Counted from the first letter of the stretch, positions 27,741 to 37,900 are shown. The stretch: DNA of 64,000 nt from Sphingobacterium arenae (GCF_014692505.1 NZ_JACNYK010000001.1:434001-498000), one strand, 5' to 3'. Translations and numbers: made by a program. Notes: generated by a model not told the origin, from the sequence alone.

Positions 27741-28115
27741 TTAACTGAATAGAACAAGTATAAATCCAATCAATGCAGGGATCCCTTGTTTGAAAAATAT
27801 ACTTTTATCAGCTGTGATCGCCCCAAAAGCGGCAGCGACGATAATACAGCCAAGAAAAAATAACGCGATATTATGTTGCCATATATTCTCTGATATGAAT
27901 AAGGACCAAATAAGACCCGCGGCGAGAAAACCGTTGTAGAGTCCCTGATTAGCTGCTAATCCTTTTGTTTCTTGAAATAAATGAGGAGGCAAAGACTTGA
28001 ATGTTTTCTGTCCCTTAGTCTCCCACGCAAACATTTCAATCCATAAAATGTATAGATGTTCAATTGCTACGATAGCAATACTAATTTTTGCGATAATTCC
28101 GAGCGTTCCTTCCAT
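27741..28115 (-). CDS. DUF1304 family membrane protein
   Basis: 124 residues from the ATG at 28115 with four membrane segments. IAKISIAIVAIEHLYILWIEMFAW and GLAANQGLYNGFLAAGL are typical DUF1304 sequences; the longer frame to 28205 adds a non-family N terminus, and a TAAATTTG box at 28136 fits the shorter start. Function unknown. It is the only minus-strand gene inside the biosynthetic cluster and separates its two plus-strand units. Confidence 0.85.
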   Translation of the reverse strand: MEGTLGIIAKISIAIVAIEHLYILWIEMFAWETKGQKTFKSLPPHLFQETKGLAANQGLYNGFLAAGLIWSLFISENIWQHNIALFFLGCIIVAAAFGAITADKSIFFKQGIPALIGFILVLFS

Positions 28116-28135
28116 TAGTACATTGATTATTACAA

Positions 28136-28143
28136 CAAATTTA
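28136..28143 (-). promoter_or_regulatory. Bacteroidota -7 box (TAAATTTG) for the DUF1304 gene
   Basis: TAnnTTTG on the minus strand, 20 bases upstream of the chosen start. Confidence 0.5.
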
Positions 28144-28212
28144 AAAAAACAATTTATAAACGCGATATCCTCAAATGAAAGCTTGTCTGTTGCACCGCTA
28201 AGCAAATTTTTC

Positions 28213-28220
28213 TATGTTTG
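28213..28220 (+). promoter_or_regulatory. Bacteroidota -7 box (TATGTTTG) for the second cluster unit
   Basis: Exact TAnnTTTG 19 bases before the ATG at 28240. Confidence 0.6.
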
Positions 28221-28239
28221 AAGGAAGAATCACTGCGGC

Positions 28240-28788
28240 ATGCTAGAAAAAATTAACATACAGAAAACCTGTATTATTGAAGGACATCAGATTGTGGTCG
28301 ATGATAAACTGGTTTGGTCAGGCGCAGAGGTGCTGCCGTTCTCTGATTTTGCGAAAGAAGCTTTTCTTCAGTTGAAAATTGACTATCCGAAGTTCTATAA
28401 GATGGATGCGCTGAGCAAGTTGGCTTTTTTGGCTGCAGAATATATTTTACAAGGAGAAGATACTGATGAGCTTGCACTTGTCTTAGCAAACAAATCCGCT
28501 AGTTTAGATACCGATATAAAGCACCAGAAGAGCATACAAGATGCGGATCATTTTTATCCTCGACCAGCCACCTTTGTTTATACGCTCGCGAATATCTGTG
28601 CAGGCGAAATAGGGATCCGTCACGGCTTACAGACAGAAAATGCTTTTTTTGTGGCGGAGGAGTTTCCAAAGGAAACCATTTATAGCTATGTCGATTATCT
28701 CTTAAAGTCCGGTAAGGCTAAACGGGTCTTATGTGGTTGGGTGGAATACTTTCAAGAGGAGTATCGGGCATTATTGTACATTTTTTAG
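28240..28788 (+). CDS. half-length ketosynthase-like protein lacking the catalytic Cys
   Basis: 182 residues resembling the N-terminal half of a thiolase-fold ketosynthase: KMDALSKLAFLAAEYIL corresponds to the early helices, ATFVYTLANICAGEIGIRHGL to the segment before the nucleophile, and KRVLCGWVEYF to the strand after it. At the nucleophile position (FFVAEEFP) there is no Cys, and there is no C-terminal half with the His residues. It therefore cannot condense; it may be a structural or chain-length partner, like other Cys-less KS proteins in polyene clusters. Intact with its own -7 box, so not an obvious pseudogene. Confidence 0.65.
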   Translation: MLEKINIQKTCIIEGHQIVVDDKLVWSGAEVLPFSDFAKEAFLQLKIDYPKFYKMDALSKLAFLAAEYILQGEDTDELALVLANKSASLDTDIKHQKSIQDADHFYPRPATFVYTLANICAGEIGIRHGLQTENAFFVAEEFPKETIYSYVDYLLKSGKAKRVLCGWVEYFQEEYRALLYIF

Positions 28789-28810
28789 GCTTAAAACAAA
28801 GCATTTTCAG

Positions 28811-28818
28811 TAAGTTTG
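28811..28818 (+). promoter_or_regulatory. Bacteroidota -7 box (TAAGTTTG) upstream of the ACP gene
   Basis: Exact TAnnTTTG 18 bases before the ATG at 28837, in the 48-base gap after the preceding gene. Confidence 0.5.
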
Positions 28819-28836
28819 AATTTATTTTGTAGCGCA

Positions 28837-29094
28837 ATGACAGCATTAAACGAAGAGCTAAAACGAAAAATTATTGACGTACTCAATCTAGAAGATATTA
28901 CGCCGACGGATATAAAGGATGACGAGGCTTTATTTGACGAAGGGTTAGGATTAGACTCTATCGATGCATTGGAACTGATCGTATTGATGGACAAAGACTA
29001 CGGCATCAAACTGACGGATCCGAAACTCGGTAAATCTATTTTTCAATCTATTGAAACGATGGTCGCCTATATCTCGGAAAATAGAACGAAGTAA
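28837..29094 (+). CDS. acyl carrier protein
   Basis: 85 residues from the ATG at 28837 (a TTG at 28816 adds an unlikely N terminus). The phosphopantetheine attachment motif is GLDSIDALEL with Ser41. It carries the growing chain for the cluster's synthases. Its TAA is followed without any gap by the ATG of the next ketosynthase. Confidence 0.95.
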   Translation: MTALNEELKRKIIDVLNLEDITPTDIKDDEALFDEGLGLDSIDALELIVLMDKDYGIKLTDPKLGKSIFQSIETMVAYISENRTK

Positions 29095-30294
29095 ATGAGC
29101 AGCGGGAGCATTGCGGTTACCGGTATAGGCCTTATTTCTTCGATTGGCAGTACAGTTGAAGAGAACCTGCAGGCTATCGTAGCAGGCAAGCACGGCCTTT
29201 CACGGGTAGTAAACTTCCCCACACGGTTAAGGGAACATATTTGGGTAGGCGAGATAAAGCGTAGTAACGACCAATTGTCGGACAATTTGGATTTACTGCG
29301 GCCTCATGCCTTTACGAGAACCGGCCTTTTAGGAGCTTTTGCTGCCCGTCAGGCTTTGAAATCAGCAAATATCAACGATGTTAACCAGCTGCGCACGGGA
29401 TTCATATCTTCGACCAGTGTGGGTGGTATGGATTATACGGAGCGATATGGCTCGACCTATCTTACATCGTCCGAATGGCATCGTTATATCCCTTCGCATC
29501 CAGCGGGCGATTCCTCGCATAAAATAGCGAAATATCTGGGAATTAAAGGTTTTGTGACCACCGTAAGCACGGCCTGTTCTTCGGCTGCAAATGCCATCAT
29601 GATGGGCGCCCGTCTGATTCACGCTGGTCGTCTGGATCGGGTGATCGTAGGTGGAGCGGATGCATTAAGCAAGTTTACCATTAATGGGTTTCACAGCCTG
29701 TTGATTTTATCGGATGAACCTTGCCAACCTTTTGACAAGCAGCGTAAGGGGCTGAACCTTGGAGAGGGCGCAGCGTACCTTGTATTAGAATCTCAAAAAT
29801 CGGTAAAGCAGGGCAGTAAAAACGTATTGGCCTACCTAACGGGGTATGGTAACGCTAATGATGCGTTTCATCAAACAGCATCCTCCGACGACGGTGAAGG
29901 CGCTTTTTTGGCGATGAAGAAGGCATTAGCCGTTGCGCAGTTACGACCACAAGAAATTGATTACGTCAATGTGCATGGAACGGCTACACCGAACAACGAT
30001 TTGTCGGAAGGGCGGGCCATGCAACGTATTTTTAAAAACGAGATTCCGTCTTTTAGCTCAACGAAGCCTTTTACAGGTCATACCTTGGCTGCGGCGGGTG
30101 CCATCGAAGCTGTGTATAGCATTTTGGCATTGCAACAGAATCTGGTATTTCCGAACCTTCATTTCAATACTCCGATGGAAGAATTCGATATGATACCGCA
30201 GACAACGATACAATACCGATCGGCGTCTCATGTGCTCTCTAACTCTTTTGGGTTTGGGGGTAATTGTTCATCTCTTATTTTTTCAAAAGCTTGA
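29095..30294 (+). CDS. beta-ketoacyl synthase II-like (complete triad)
   Basis: 399 residues, FabF-like. Cys161 in STACSSA, His294 in HGTATPNND, Lys324 and His329 in TKPFTGHT are all present, so it should be an active condensing enzyme. The start abuts the ACP stop; the stop overlaps the TTG of the next gene (TTGA). Together with the Cys-less partner downstream it suggests a KS/chain-length-factor pair. Confidence 0.93.
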   Translation: MSSGSIAVTGIGLISSIGSTVEENLQAIVAGKHGLSRVVNFPTRLREHIWVGEIKRSNDQLSDNLDLLRPHAFTRTGLLGAFAARQALKSANINDVNQLRTGFISSTSVGGMDYTERYGSTYLTSSEWHRYIPSHPAGDSSHKIAKYLGIKGFVTTVSTACSSAANAIMMGARLIHAGRLDRVIVGGADALSKFTINGFHSLLILSDEPCQPFDKQRKGLNLGEGAAYLVLESQKSVKQGSKNVLAYLTGYGNANDAFHQTASSDDGEGAFLAMKKALAVAQLRPQEIDYVNVHGTATPNNDLSEGRAMQRIFKNEIPSFSSTKPFTGHTLAAAGAIEAVYSILALQQNLVFPNLHFNTPMEEFDMIPQTTIQYRSASHVLSNSFGFGGNCSSLIFSKA

Positions 30295-31355
30295 AGAGAC
30301 GCGTATTCATAAACGGGATTGGCACAGTGACGACGCAGGGGGTGTGGCGACCGGATTTTTTTTCAGAAGCACGGGAAATCGACCAGGCTATTACCACTGC
30401 TGATCAACCGTCGTATAAAGGGTTGGCTTCGCCAGCGGCGATCCGTCGTATGTCGAGAGGAATGAAGATGGGTATGTATGCCGCGCAACAAGCGTTAGGG
30501 GAGACCGCTGTGACAGTACCGGATGCCATTATTACCGGAACTGGGCTGGGGTGCTCCGAAGATTCGGATAAATTCCTCCGTAGTATGTGGGAAAACGACG
30601 AACAATTTCTCACACCAACATCTTTTATCCAATCTACGCACAATACCGTCGCTGCCCAGATCGCGCTCCAGCTGTCCTGCAAAGGATACAACGTAACACA
30701 CGTAAACGGAGCAAGTTCGTTTGAATCGGCTTTGTTGGATACGCTATTGTTGTTAACATCTGGAGAGCATAAAAATGTGTTGCTGGGAGGAATAGATGAG
30801 ATCGCCGAACAAACCTATGCTTTTCTGCAAGCTGCAGGATATATCAAAGCGAGTGGTCTGCGGGAAACGGTTAAAAACAGCCTGTCCCCGGGGGTTAATT
30901 ATGCAGAAGGGGCGCAGTTCTTTTCCATGGGCGTTGATCAAACAGAGACCTCGTATGGGGAAGTCGTGGATGTTGCTTTACAAAATGAGCTGGATATACC
31001 GGAGGCAGGATCCTTCTTACAGGATTTTCTGACAACAAACGATATCCAACCAACGGCTATCGATGCGGTAATCCTCGGTTACAATGGTGATGAAAACGAT
31101 GACTTGTTTTACAATGCGTTGCAACAGGAGCTTCCCTTGACAACACCGCTATATTATAAACATCTCAGTGGACAGTTTGATAGCTGTTCGGCTTTTGGAT
31201 TGGCCGCCGCTGCTTTCATATTAAAATATCAAACCATTCCACCCGTTCTGTATTGGAACGAAAAAAATCCAGCTAAAACAACGTGGAAAAATATCCTGAT
31301 CTATAATCACTATCGGGGTAAAGATCATACCCTTGTTCTTGTCCGGACATGTTAA
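30291..31355 (+). CDS. ketosynthase-like protein without catalytic Cys (chain-length-factor-like)
   Basis: 354 residues from a TTG at 30291, whose TTGA overlaps the previous stop; an upstream TTG at 30264 would lie deeper in that gene. The thiolase-fold pattern is clear (VFINGIGTVTTQGVW, IITGTGLGCSEDSDKFL, DEIAEQTYAFLQAAGY), but the nucleophile position reads NGASSF, with Ala141 in place of Cys. Its place directly after a complete KS is that of a chain-length factor, which sets product length in type II systems. The role is inference. Confidence 0.78.
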   Translation: MKRRVFINGIGTVTTQGVWRPDFFSEAREIDQAITTADQPSYKGLASPAAIRRMSRGMKMGMYAAQQALGETAVTVPDAIITGTGLGCSEDSDKFLRSMWENDEQFLTPTSFIQSTHNTVAAQIALQLSCKGYNVTHVNGASSFESALLDTLLLLTSGEHKNVLLGGIDEIAEQTYAFLQAAGYIKASGLRETVKNSLSPGVNYAEGAQFFSMGVDQTETSYGEVVDVALQNELDIPEAGSFLQDFLTTNDIQPTAIDAVILGYNGDENDDLFYNALQQELPLTTPLYYKHLSGQFDSCSAFGLAAAAFILKYQTIPPVLYWNEKNPAKTTWKNILIYNHYRGKDHTLVLVRTC

Positions 31356-32122
31356 AGCATAAGATACTATACCCCTTGTTTCTGGTGGCGGGATTTATCA
31401 CGATGCTCATCGGCATCTTTGGATATTCTTTTGCCTGGTTCCTGACCGTTTTACTGTTGTCGATCGGTTTGACTGCTTGGGGATCCTTTGATATCCGTCT
31501 AGGATATTTTACACCTACTTTTTTCCGGAAGAAATACACCGCAGAAGGACGGGTCGCGTTGACTTTCGATGATGGCCCTTCTCCCTATACGGTCGAAATA
31601 CTCCAATTATTGAAAGCATATCAGTTTAAAGCGACCTTTTTCTGTATCGGAAAGGAGTTGTCGGTGTATCCGCATATTGCCAGGATGATTATCAACGAAG
31701 GGCATACCATCGGTAATCATACCTACAGTCATCCTAAAAATTTTGGTTTTTTAAAAGAAAGAGAAGTTGTTACAGAGTTGGAGCAATGTAATGTTATTAT
31801 ACAACAAATCGTAGGCAAAAAGCCACAATTTTTCCGTCCGCCGTTTGGGGTAACTAATCCATCCGTAGCCAAAGCCGTCCAATACACGGCACAGCAGGTC
31901 ATCGGGTGGAACAATCGCTCGTTAGATACGGTGATAGGAGATGATGATAAAATCTATCGTCGGGTGCGCCAAAAGTTGAAAACTGGGGATATTATCCTTT
32001 TTCATGATACCTCACAACGTACGGTCGATACCCTAAAACGGTTGCTACCTTATTTAGAGAAAAAGGGATATATATCGGTTTCTGTAGATGATTTGTTAAA
32101 TTTGCAGGCATATGAAGATTAA
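31349..32122 (+). CDS. polysaccharide deacetylase-like membrane protein (NodB domain)
   Basis: 257 residues. Two membrane segments (about 7-45) precede a CE4/NodB domain: TFDDGPSPYT (catalytic and metal Asp), HTIGNHTYSHP (metal His pair), RPPFG. All main motifs are present, so a zinc-dependent deacetylase is expected, facing the periplasm. Members are regularly found in Bacteroidota flexirubin-type clusters; the substrate is not known. Overlaps the previous gene by 7 bases and the next by 11. Confidence 0.87.
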   Translation: MLKHKILYPLFLVAGFITMLIGIFGYSFAWFLTVLLLSIGLTAWGSFDIRLGYFTPTFFRKKYTAEGRVALTFDDGPSPYTVEILQLLKAYQFKATFFCIGKELSVYPHIARMIINEGHTIGNHTYSHPKNFGFLKEREVVTELEQCNVIIQQIVGKKPQFFRPPFGVTNPSVAKAVQYTAQQVIGWNNRSLDTVIGDDDKIYRRVRQKLKTGDIILFHDTSQRTVDTLKRLLPYLEKKGYISVSVDDLLNLQAYED

Positions 32123-32738
32123 ACTGCTTTATCTTTTAGTGTTTTTGATGCCTCTTTGTGGACAGGCACAAACGCGAGAAATGACGGCGAACGAACGGGC
32201 CAGCTTCCAACAATCGCTGCAACAGCTTTTAGAGGTCAAGACCGTATCGGCAGATTTCGTGCAATTCAAGCACCTTAGTTTTATGAAAAAGCCGGTGGAG
32301 TCGTCTGGAAAGCTGTATGTAAAACATCCCGATAAATTGAGCTGGGCATATACGGCACCTTTTCAGTATAAGATGGTGTTCAAAGACAATAAAATCTACA
32401 TCGATGATCAGGGGAAGAAGCAGACGATTCATATCGGAAACAGCAAGAACTTTGAAAAAATAAGTACGTTGGTTTCTTCCAGCCTGCGGGGGGGTATATA
32501 CGATGAGAAGGAATTTTCGGTTTCCTACCTCAAGCAGGGCAACGCTGACATGGTGCGTTTAACACCCAAATTAGCAGGCGCGAAAAAGTATATTAAAGAG
32601 ATTGTACTGTTATTTTCGCCGAAAGATAAACACGTCGAGGAGGTGAGACTTGTCGAACCCTCCAACGACTATACACGTTTTGTGATAAAGAATAGAAAAG
32701 TAAATACAACGATTGATGAATCGATTTTTAACCTGTAG
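32112..32738 (+). CDS. LolA-like outer-membrane lipoprotein carrier
   Basis: 208 residues with signal peptide (LVFLMPLCGQAQ) and a LolA-like body: TVSADFVQFKHLSFMKKPVESSGKLYV and KLSWAYTAPFQYKMVF are close to family consensus. In pigment clusters such a second, dedicated LolA-like protein is thought to carry the product or its lipid form across the periplasm; that use here is inferred from context. Overlaps both neighbours. Confidence 0.85.
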   Translation: MKIKLLYLLVFLMPLCGQAQTREMTANERASFQQSLQQLLEVKTVSADFVQFKHLSFMKKPVESSGKLYVKHPDKLSWAYTAPFQYKMVFKDNKIYIDDQGKKQTIHIGNSKNFEKISTLVSSSLRGGIYDEKEFSVSYLKQGNADMVRLTPKLAGAKKYIKEIVLLFSPKDKHVEEVRLVEPSNDYTRFVIKNRKVNTTIDESIFNL

Positions 32739-33345
32739 TTTTTTCCTGCTGTTGTTCTCTGTTTCTTGTGGCACATACCGCTATCCAAATGCCTCGGGAA
32801 TCCGCGAATCCGTAACGCAGGAATTGAATAATTATTATATCGATACCGCGCAGACATTTGTGTATCGGGCGAAACTGCATGTCTTTAAAAAAGATATGAA
32901 TGGGAACTTGATCGTCAAAACCTTGACACGGAACGAACATCGCGTAGCATTGGTGAGTGACTTTGGTCAAACCTTGTTTGATGTAAGTCTATCGCCGGAT
33001 CGATATGAACTACATTACGCGATGCACGATTTAAATAAACGCACGGTAGTGAGGGAAATCGTCGATATCTTCCGTACGATGACAACACAACGCCATTCCA
33101 CATCGGCCGTTATGTTTGCGAATCAACAACATTATTACCCCGTGTATGTGGTCGATAACTGCTATTATGTACTAAAAGAGCGTAGGGTAGAGCGGATCCA
33201 GCAGGCCAGGGGTACGAAAGAGCATTTAGCGATTATTTATCGCGAATGGAATCCAGAAGATATTCCCACAAGCATTGCGATAGAACATAAAAAGTTTCCC
33301 ATAACAATAAATCTGACATTGGACCCAGATCAATCTACCTTATAG
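32716..33345 (+). CDS. hypothetical lipoprotein of the cluster
   Basis: 209 residues from the ATG at 32716, 23 bases inside the lolA-like gene. Lipobox LFSVSC followed by GTYRYP. The rest is beta-rich (LIVKTLTRNEHRVALVSDFG, FDVSLSPDRYELHYAM) and could be a LolB-like partner taking cargo at the outer membrane, which would suit the adjacent LolA-like gene. This is inference; the family is not recognised. Confidence 0.7.
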   Translation: MNRFLTCSFFLLLFSVSCGTYRYPNASGIRESVTQELNNYYIDTAQTFVYRAKLHVFKKDMNGNLIVKTLTRNEHRVALVSDFGQTLFDVSLSPDRYELHYAMHDLNKRTVVREIVDIFRTMTTQRHSTSAVMFANQQHYYPVYVVDNCYYVLKERRVERIQQARGTKEHLAIIYREWNPEDIPTSIAIEHKKFPITINLTLDPDQSTL

Positions 33346-33355
33346 AACGAGTAAT

Positions 33356-33730
33356 ATGACCTTGTTGCCGGATTTTTATCATGTAGAGCATATACGATCT
33401 TTATCGAACAATGTATATGTAGCGGAGGTGCGTCTGAACCCGGCCCATCCGATATTTGACGGTCATTTCCCGGAGAATCCAGTTGCTCCCGGGGTGTGTA
33501 TGATGCAGATCGTGAAGGAACTCACAGAAACGGTCGAGCAAAAAATACTTTTCTTAGTGCGTGCTTCCAATGTGAAATTCACCGCGTTAATCAATCCCGA
33601 AAAAAACGCTCTTTTGCAATTTGAATTTGAAATCTCCTACGATAAGGAGGGGCAAGTAAAAGTCAAGAATACCACGACCTTTGGAGAAACCATGGCACTC
33701 AAATTGACGCATACGTATAGGGTCCTATAG
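33356..33730 (+). CDS. FabZ-like 3-hydroxyacyl-ACP dehydratase homologue (Gln at the usual Glu)
   Basis: 124 residues, hotdog fold. GHFPENPVAPGV matches the FabZ active-site loop with catalytic His37. The acidic residue expected seven bases of protein further on (PGVLxxE in FabZ) is Gln51 in PGVCMMQ. It may therefore be a weak dehydratase or the non-catalytic subunit of a dehydratase pair. It is the only dehydratase-like protein in the cluster. Confidence 0.85.
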   Translation: MTLLPDFYHVEHIRSLSNNVYVAEVRLNPAHPIFDGHFPENPVAPGVCMMQIVKELTETVEQKILFLVRASNVKFTALINPEKNALLQFEFEISYDKEGQVKVKNTTTFGETMALKLTHTYRVL

Positions 33731-33742
33731 GAAAATGTAGAA

Positions 33743-34927
33743 ATGGTTGAGCACGAAACGATAACGAGAGAAATGGAACGCCTGAGAATAGTCGTTGTTA
33801 TACCGACGTATAATAATGAGAAGACGCTGAAACGTGTGGTGGATGGCGTGCTTCAATACACCTCTCATGTTATCGTAGTCAACGATGGATCTACGGATAC
33901 GACATCCGCGATCTTAAGCCAATATCCACAGATAGAAGTTCTTACTTTCAAGCGTAATCAGGGAAAAGGTTTCGCAGTGCGAAAGGGAATAAAGCAGGCT
34001 AGAGACCGCCATTTTCAATACGCGATCACTATTGATTCCGACGGTCAGCACTATCCATCGGATATTCCAGTGTTTGTGAAGGCAATTGCGGAAGCAACCC
34101 GTCCGATATTGTTGATCGGTAGCCGTAATATGAGCCACGATTCCGTACCGCGCAAGAGCAGTTTTGGAAACAAATTCTCCAATTTTTGGTTTTGGTTTGA
34201 GACCGGCATTAAGCTGACCGATACGCAATCGGGGTTTCGGGCATATCCCTTAGCAGCGATATCCCAACGATTCTATACCCGCAAATTTGAATTCGAGATT
34301 GAAATCATCGTTCGGGCAGCTTGGCGAGGCGTTGACGTGCAGAATGTGCCCGTTCAAGTGCTATATGACCCCAATGAACGTGTTTCCCATTTTCGCCCCT
34401 TTAAAGACTTTACCCGTATCAGCATCTTGAACACCGTATTGGTCTTTTTAACGTTTTTTTATATCCTGCCGCGTAACTTTTTTCGGAGTTTCAAAAAAAA
34501 AAGATGGTCTGACTTTGTTAAAGAAAATATATTGGGCAGTACCGATTCCCCAATAAAGAAGGCACTGTCTATCGGTTTAGGCGTTTTTATGGGTATTGCG
34601 CCTTTTTGGGGGTTTCAGACAGCGATCACGATTACGTTAGCCGTTTTCCTGCGCTTAAATAAAGTACTCGCTTTCGTTTTTTCCAATATTAGCTTCGCTC
34701 CACTGATTCCATTGGTGATATACGCTTCATTAATAGTGGGGGGCCTCGTATATCCATCTTCTACGACTTTTCAGCTCGATGGTGTGTCCTTAGAAATTAT
34801 TAAATCCCACCTTTGGCAATATATTATAGGCAGTTTTATACTTGCTAGTGCAATGGCAATGTTGATTGGTTCTTTTAGCTATTTTTTTATCAAACTATAT
34901 CGGCATAAACCCGTTTCCGCTCACTAA
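33743..34927 (+). CDS. family 2 glycosyltransferase with C-terminal DUF2062 membrane domain
   Basis: 394 residues. The GT-A domain begins VVVIPTYNNEKTLKRVV with VVNDGSTD and IDSDGQHYPSD as nucleotide-sugar and metal motifs, and contains TDTQSGFRAYP. The domain from ~255 (IKKALSIGLGVFMGIAPFWG) is DUF2062 with three membrane helices. It probably transfers a sugar to a lipid or to the cluster product at the inner membrane. Its stop overlaps the next start by 1 base. Confidence 0.9.
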   Translation: MVEHETITREMERLRIVVVIPTYNNEKTLKRVVDGVLQYTSHVIVVNDGSTDTTSAILSQYPQIEVLTFKRNQGKGFAVRKGIKQARDRHFQYAITIDSDGQHYPSDIPVFVKAIAEATRPILLIGSRNMSHDSVPRKSSFGNKFSNFWFWFETGIKLTDTQSGFRAYPLAAISQRFYTRKFEFEIEIIVRAAWRGVDVQNVPVQVLYDPNERVSHFRPFKDFTRISILNTVLVFLTFFYILPRNFFRSFKKKRWSDFVKENILGSTDSPIKKALSIGLGVFMGIAPFWGFQTAITITLAVFLRLNKVLAFVFSNISFAPLIPLVIYASLIVGGLVYPSSTTFQLDGVSLEIIKSHLWQYIIGSFILASAMAMLIGSFSYFFIKLYRHKPVSAH

Positions 34928-37900
34928 TGGAGAAGATTTTTTATCATATCTATCTTTGCACTCAGCGTAACCAGCTTCTCGCTGCTATTGTGGCATTACT
35001 GTTTCTGGCGAGCTGTGGGTTCTTAGCTTCCAAGCTTCGTTTTGAAGAAGATATTACCCAGATCATTCCGAAAAATGAACGAACAGATGAATTCTCTAGA
35101 GCACTAAAACAGATTCAGTTTGCCGATAAAATAACGGTTTTAATTGAAAGGGGCGAAACCGCTGAATCCAGTGTGTTGACGGCGGTTGCGGGTGCATTTG
35201 TAGACTCCATGGAAACAGATAGTTCCTATATCCGTGGGATCACGGGGAGAATTGAGCAGGAAGAGATGGAAGGTATCTATGATTTTGTGTATCAAAATCT
35301 ACCGCTGTTTTTAGATGAAAGGGATTATCGCACGATAGCAGAACGATTACAACCGGATTCTATCGCAGAACGTGTATCGGAAAATTACCGTACATTGGTT
35401 TCGCCCGCGGGTCTTGTCATGCGAAACTTTATTCAGAAAGACCCGTTAGGATTGGCTTTGTTGGGGTTGCAAAAAATGCAACAGCATACGGTGGGCGAAA
35501 ATTTTATGCTATACGATGGATTTATAGCGACTAAAGACACCAGCCAATTGCTGCTTTTTCTAGACCCGACATTCGAGGGAGCAGATACCGAACATAATAC
35601 CGCTCTGGTAGAACATCTGGATCGTTTGCGGGACACATTACAGCAACGGTTTGAACAGAAAGCCGCCATTTCTTATTACGGAACAGCTTTTATTGCGGTG
35701 GCGAATGCCAAACAGATAAAGACGGACATTGCAACGACGGTGTTGATCTCCATGTCCGTATTGATGCTCCTGCTTATCCTATTCTATCGAAAAATATATA
35801 TTCCGCTGCTTGTTTTTATACCCACTGTTTTCGCAGCCTTGTTTGGTATGGCCTGTCTTTATCTTTACAAACCTGTTATTTCAGCCATATCGCTCAGCGT
35901 AGCTGCCGTGCTGATTGGAATTACCATTGACTATGCCTTACATATCCTGACCCACTATAAAAAATCAGGTAATATCCGTACGCTTTACCGTGAACTGACG
36001 CGTCCACTATTGATGAGTGGGGCCACCAATGCCGTCGTATTTCTATGCCTGTTATTTGTACATTCAGAAGCATTGATAGATTTGGGCATCTTTGCGTCGA
36101 TATGTATTTTTTCGTCGGCTGTTTTTACATTGCTCATCGTCCCCCACCTTTATCGTCCGAAACCAGAACTTCGGCATCATTCGGTACTGGACAAATTGGC
36201 TGCATTCCCTTTTGAGCGAAGTAAGGTGCTGATTGCCGTTTGTTTGGTGTTGATCGTGTTGAGTTGCTTCACGAGCGGATGGGTAGGTTATAATAATAAC
36301 CTGGCTGATTTAAATTTCGTGCCGAAGACGTTGCAGCAGATGGAGCATAAATTGGATAAACTGACCAATACGTCGTCTAAATCTGTATACTTAGTTTCTA
36401 CAGGAGAAACCTTTGAAGACGCGGCGCAAAAGACCGATCGTTTGATGTCGAATCTGAACGCGGCAAAAACCAAAACAGAAATTGTGGATTATAATGGTTT
36501 GATGATACCGCTGTCAACCACTTTACAGCAAGAGAAGATTAACAAATGGAATCAGTTTTGGGAAAGGCAGCATACGGATAATCTCATCTCGCGTTTACAA
36601 AAAGAAGGAGAAAGATATGGTTTTGAAGCGGAAACGCATGCCGATTTTTATGCGTTATTGAAGGAACGACCGAAAGCGTTAGGATGGCGTGATTTTCAAT
36701 TGCAACGCGCGTTAGGGGTATCGGATTTTGTTGCCGAGCGGAATGGTTTTTTTACGATTTCTACCTTAGTGAAACTGAACGATGCAAAACGGGAACCGTT
36801 TCTTCGCGTTATGGAGAAAAATGCAGATGTTTTGGTTGTTGATCGCCAAAACATGAACGAAACCTTTCTAGGGCAATTGCGCGATGATTTCAACCGTTTG
36901 GTAAGCTATTCTTTCTTTGCGGTACTTTTTATACTTTGGGTGTTTTTTCGCCGTTTCGAGCTGGTTTTGTTAAGTGCGATTCCCATTGGCCTCACCGGAT
37001 TGGTCACCGCAGGGCTCATGGGGTTGTTCGGGTTGGAATTTAATATATTTAGTGCGATCGTGTGTACGTTGGTTTTTGGACATGGCGTAGATTTCAGCAT
37101 ATTTATGACGGCCGCTTTGCAGAAACAATACAGTACAGGAAAAGATACACTGCAAACCTATCGCACATCGATCTTGTTGGCTGTACTAACAACGATACTG
37201 GCGATCGGCGCCTTGGTGTTTGCTAAACACCCCGCCCTGTTGTCCATTGCGTCCGTTTCCTTGATAGGGGTGTTCGCCGCCGTCATTATTACCTTCGTAT
37301 TCTACCCCATCTTGTTTCATTTCTTTATTTCCAATCGGGCGAAACAGGGTAAGTCACCCTTTACGATAACGATTCTTTTGTTGTCGATAGTATTTTTTAC
37401 GTATTACGGAGTCGGATGTTTGGTCATTTCTTTTTTTGGACGGGTGGTTCTGGCGATTCTACCACTGTCAAAGGAAAAGAAGGATATTCTTTTTAGAAAG
37501 GCGATGTCTGTATTCATGAAATCTGTACTATACCTTCATCCACAGACAAAACATAAAATCATCAATTTATCGAGAGAAACATTTGAAAAGCCAGCCGTGA
37601 TTATTGCCAATCATAGTTCCTTTCTCGATACCCTATCGCTCGGTATGCTTGTTCCGAAGGGTATCTTTCTGGTCAACGACTGGGTCTGGAATTCTCCTGT
37701 CTTTGGGCGGGCGGTAAAAGCACTGGGATTTTATCCTGTGAGTCAGGGATTGGAAAACGGTGTAGCTGTACTTCGGGAGAAAGTGGCACAAGGTTATTCG
37801 TTGATCGTGTTTCCCGAAGGTACCCGTTCCTACGATAATGTCGTGAAGCGTTTTCATAAAGGCGCTTTTTATCTTGCGGAGCAATTGCAGCTGGACATCT

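Noticed and set aside
28240..28788. Half-ketosynthase as a decayed remnant
   Set aside because: The frame is intact, has its own -7 box and a well-placed start, and fits in the cluster. I keep it as a real gene, with the missing Cys noted.
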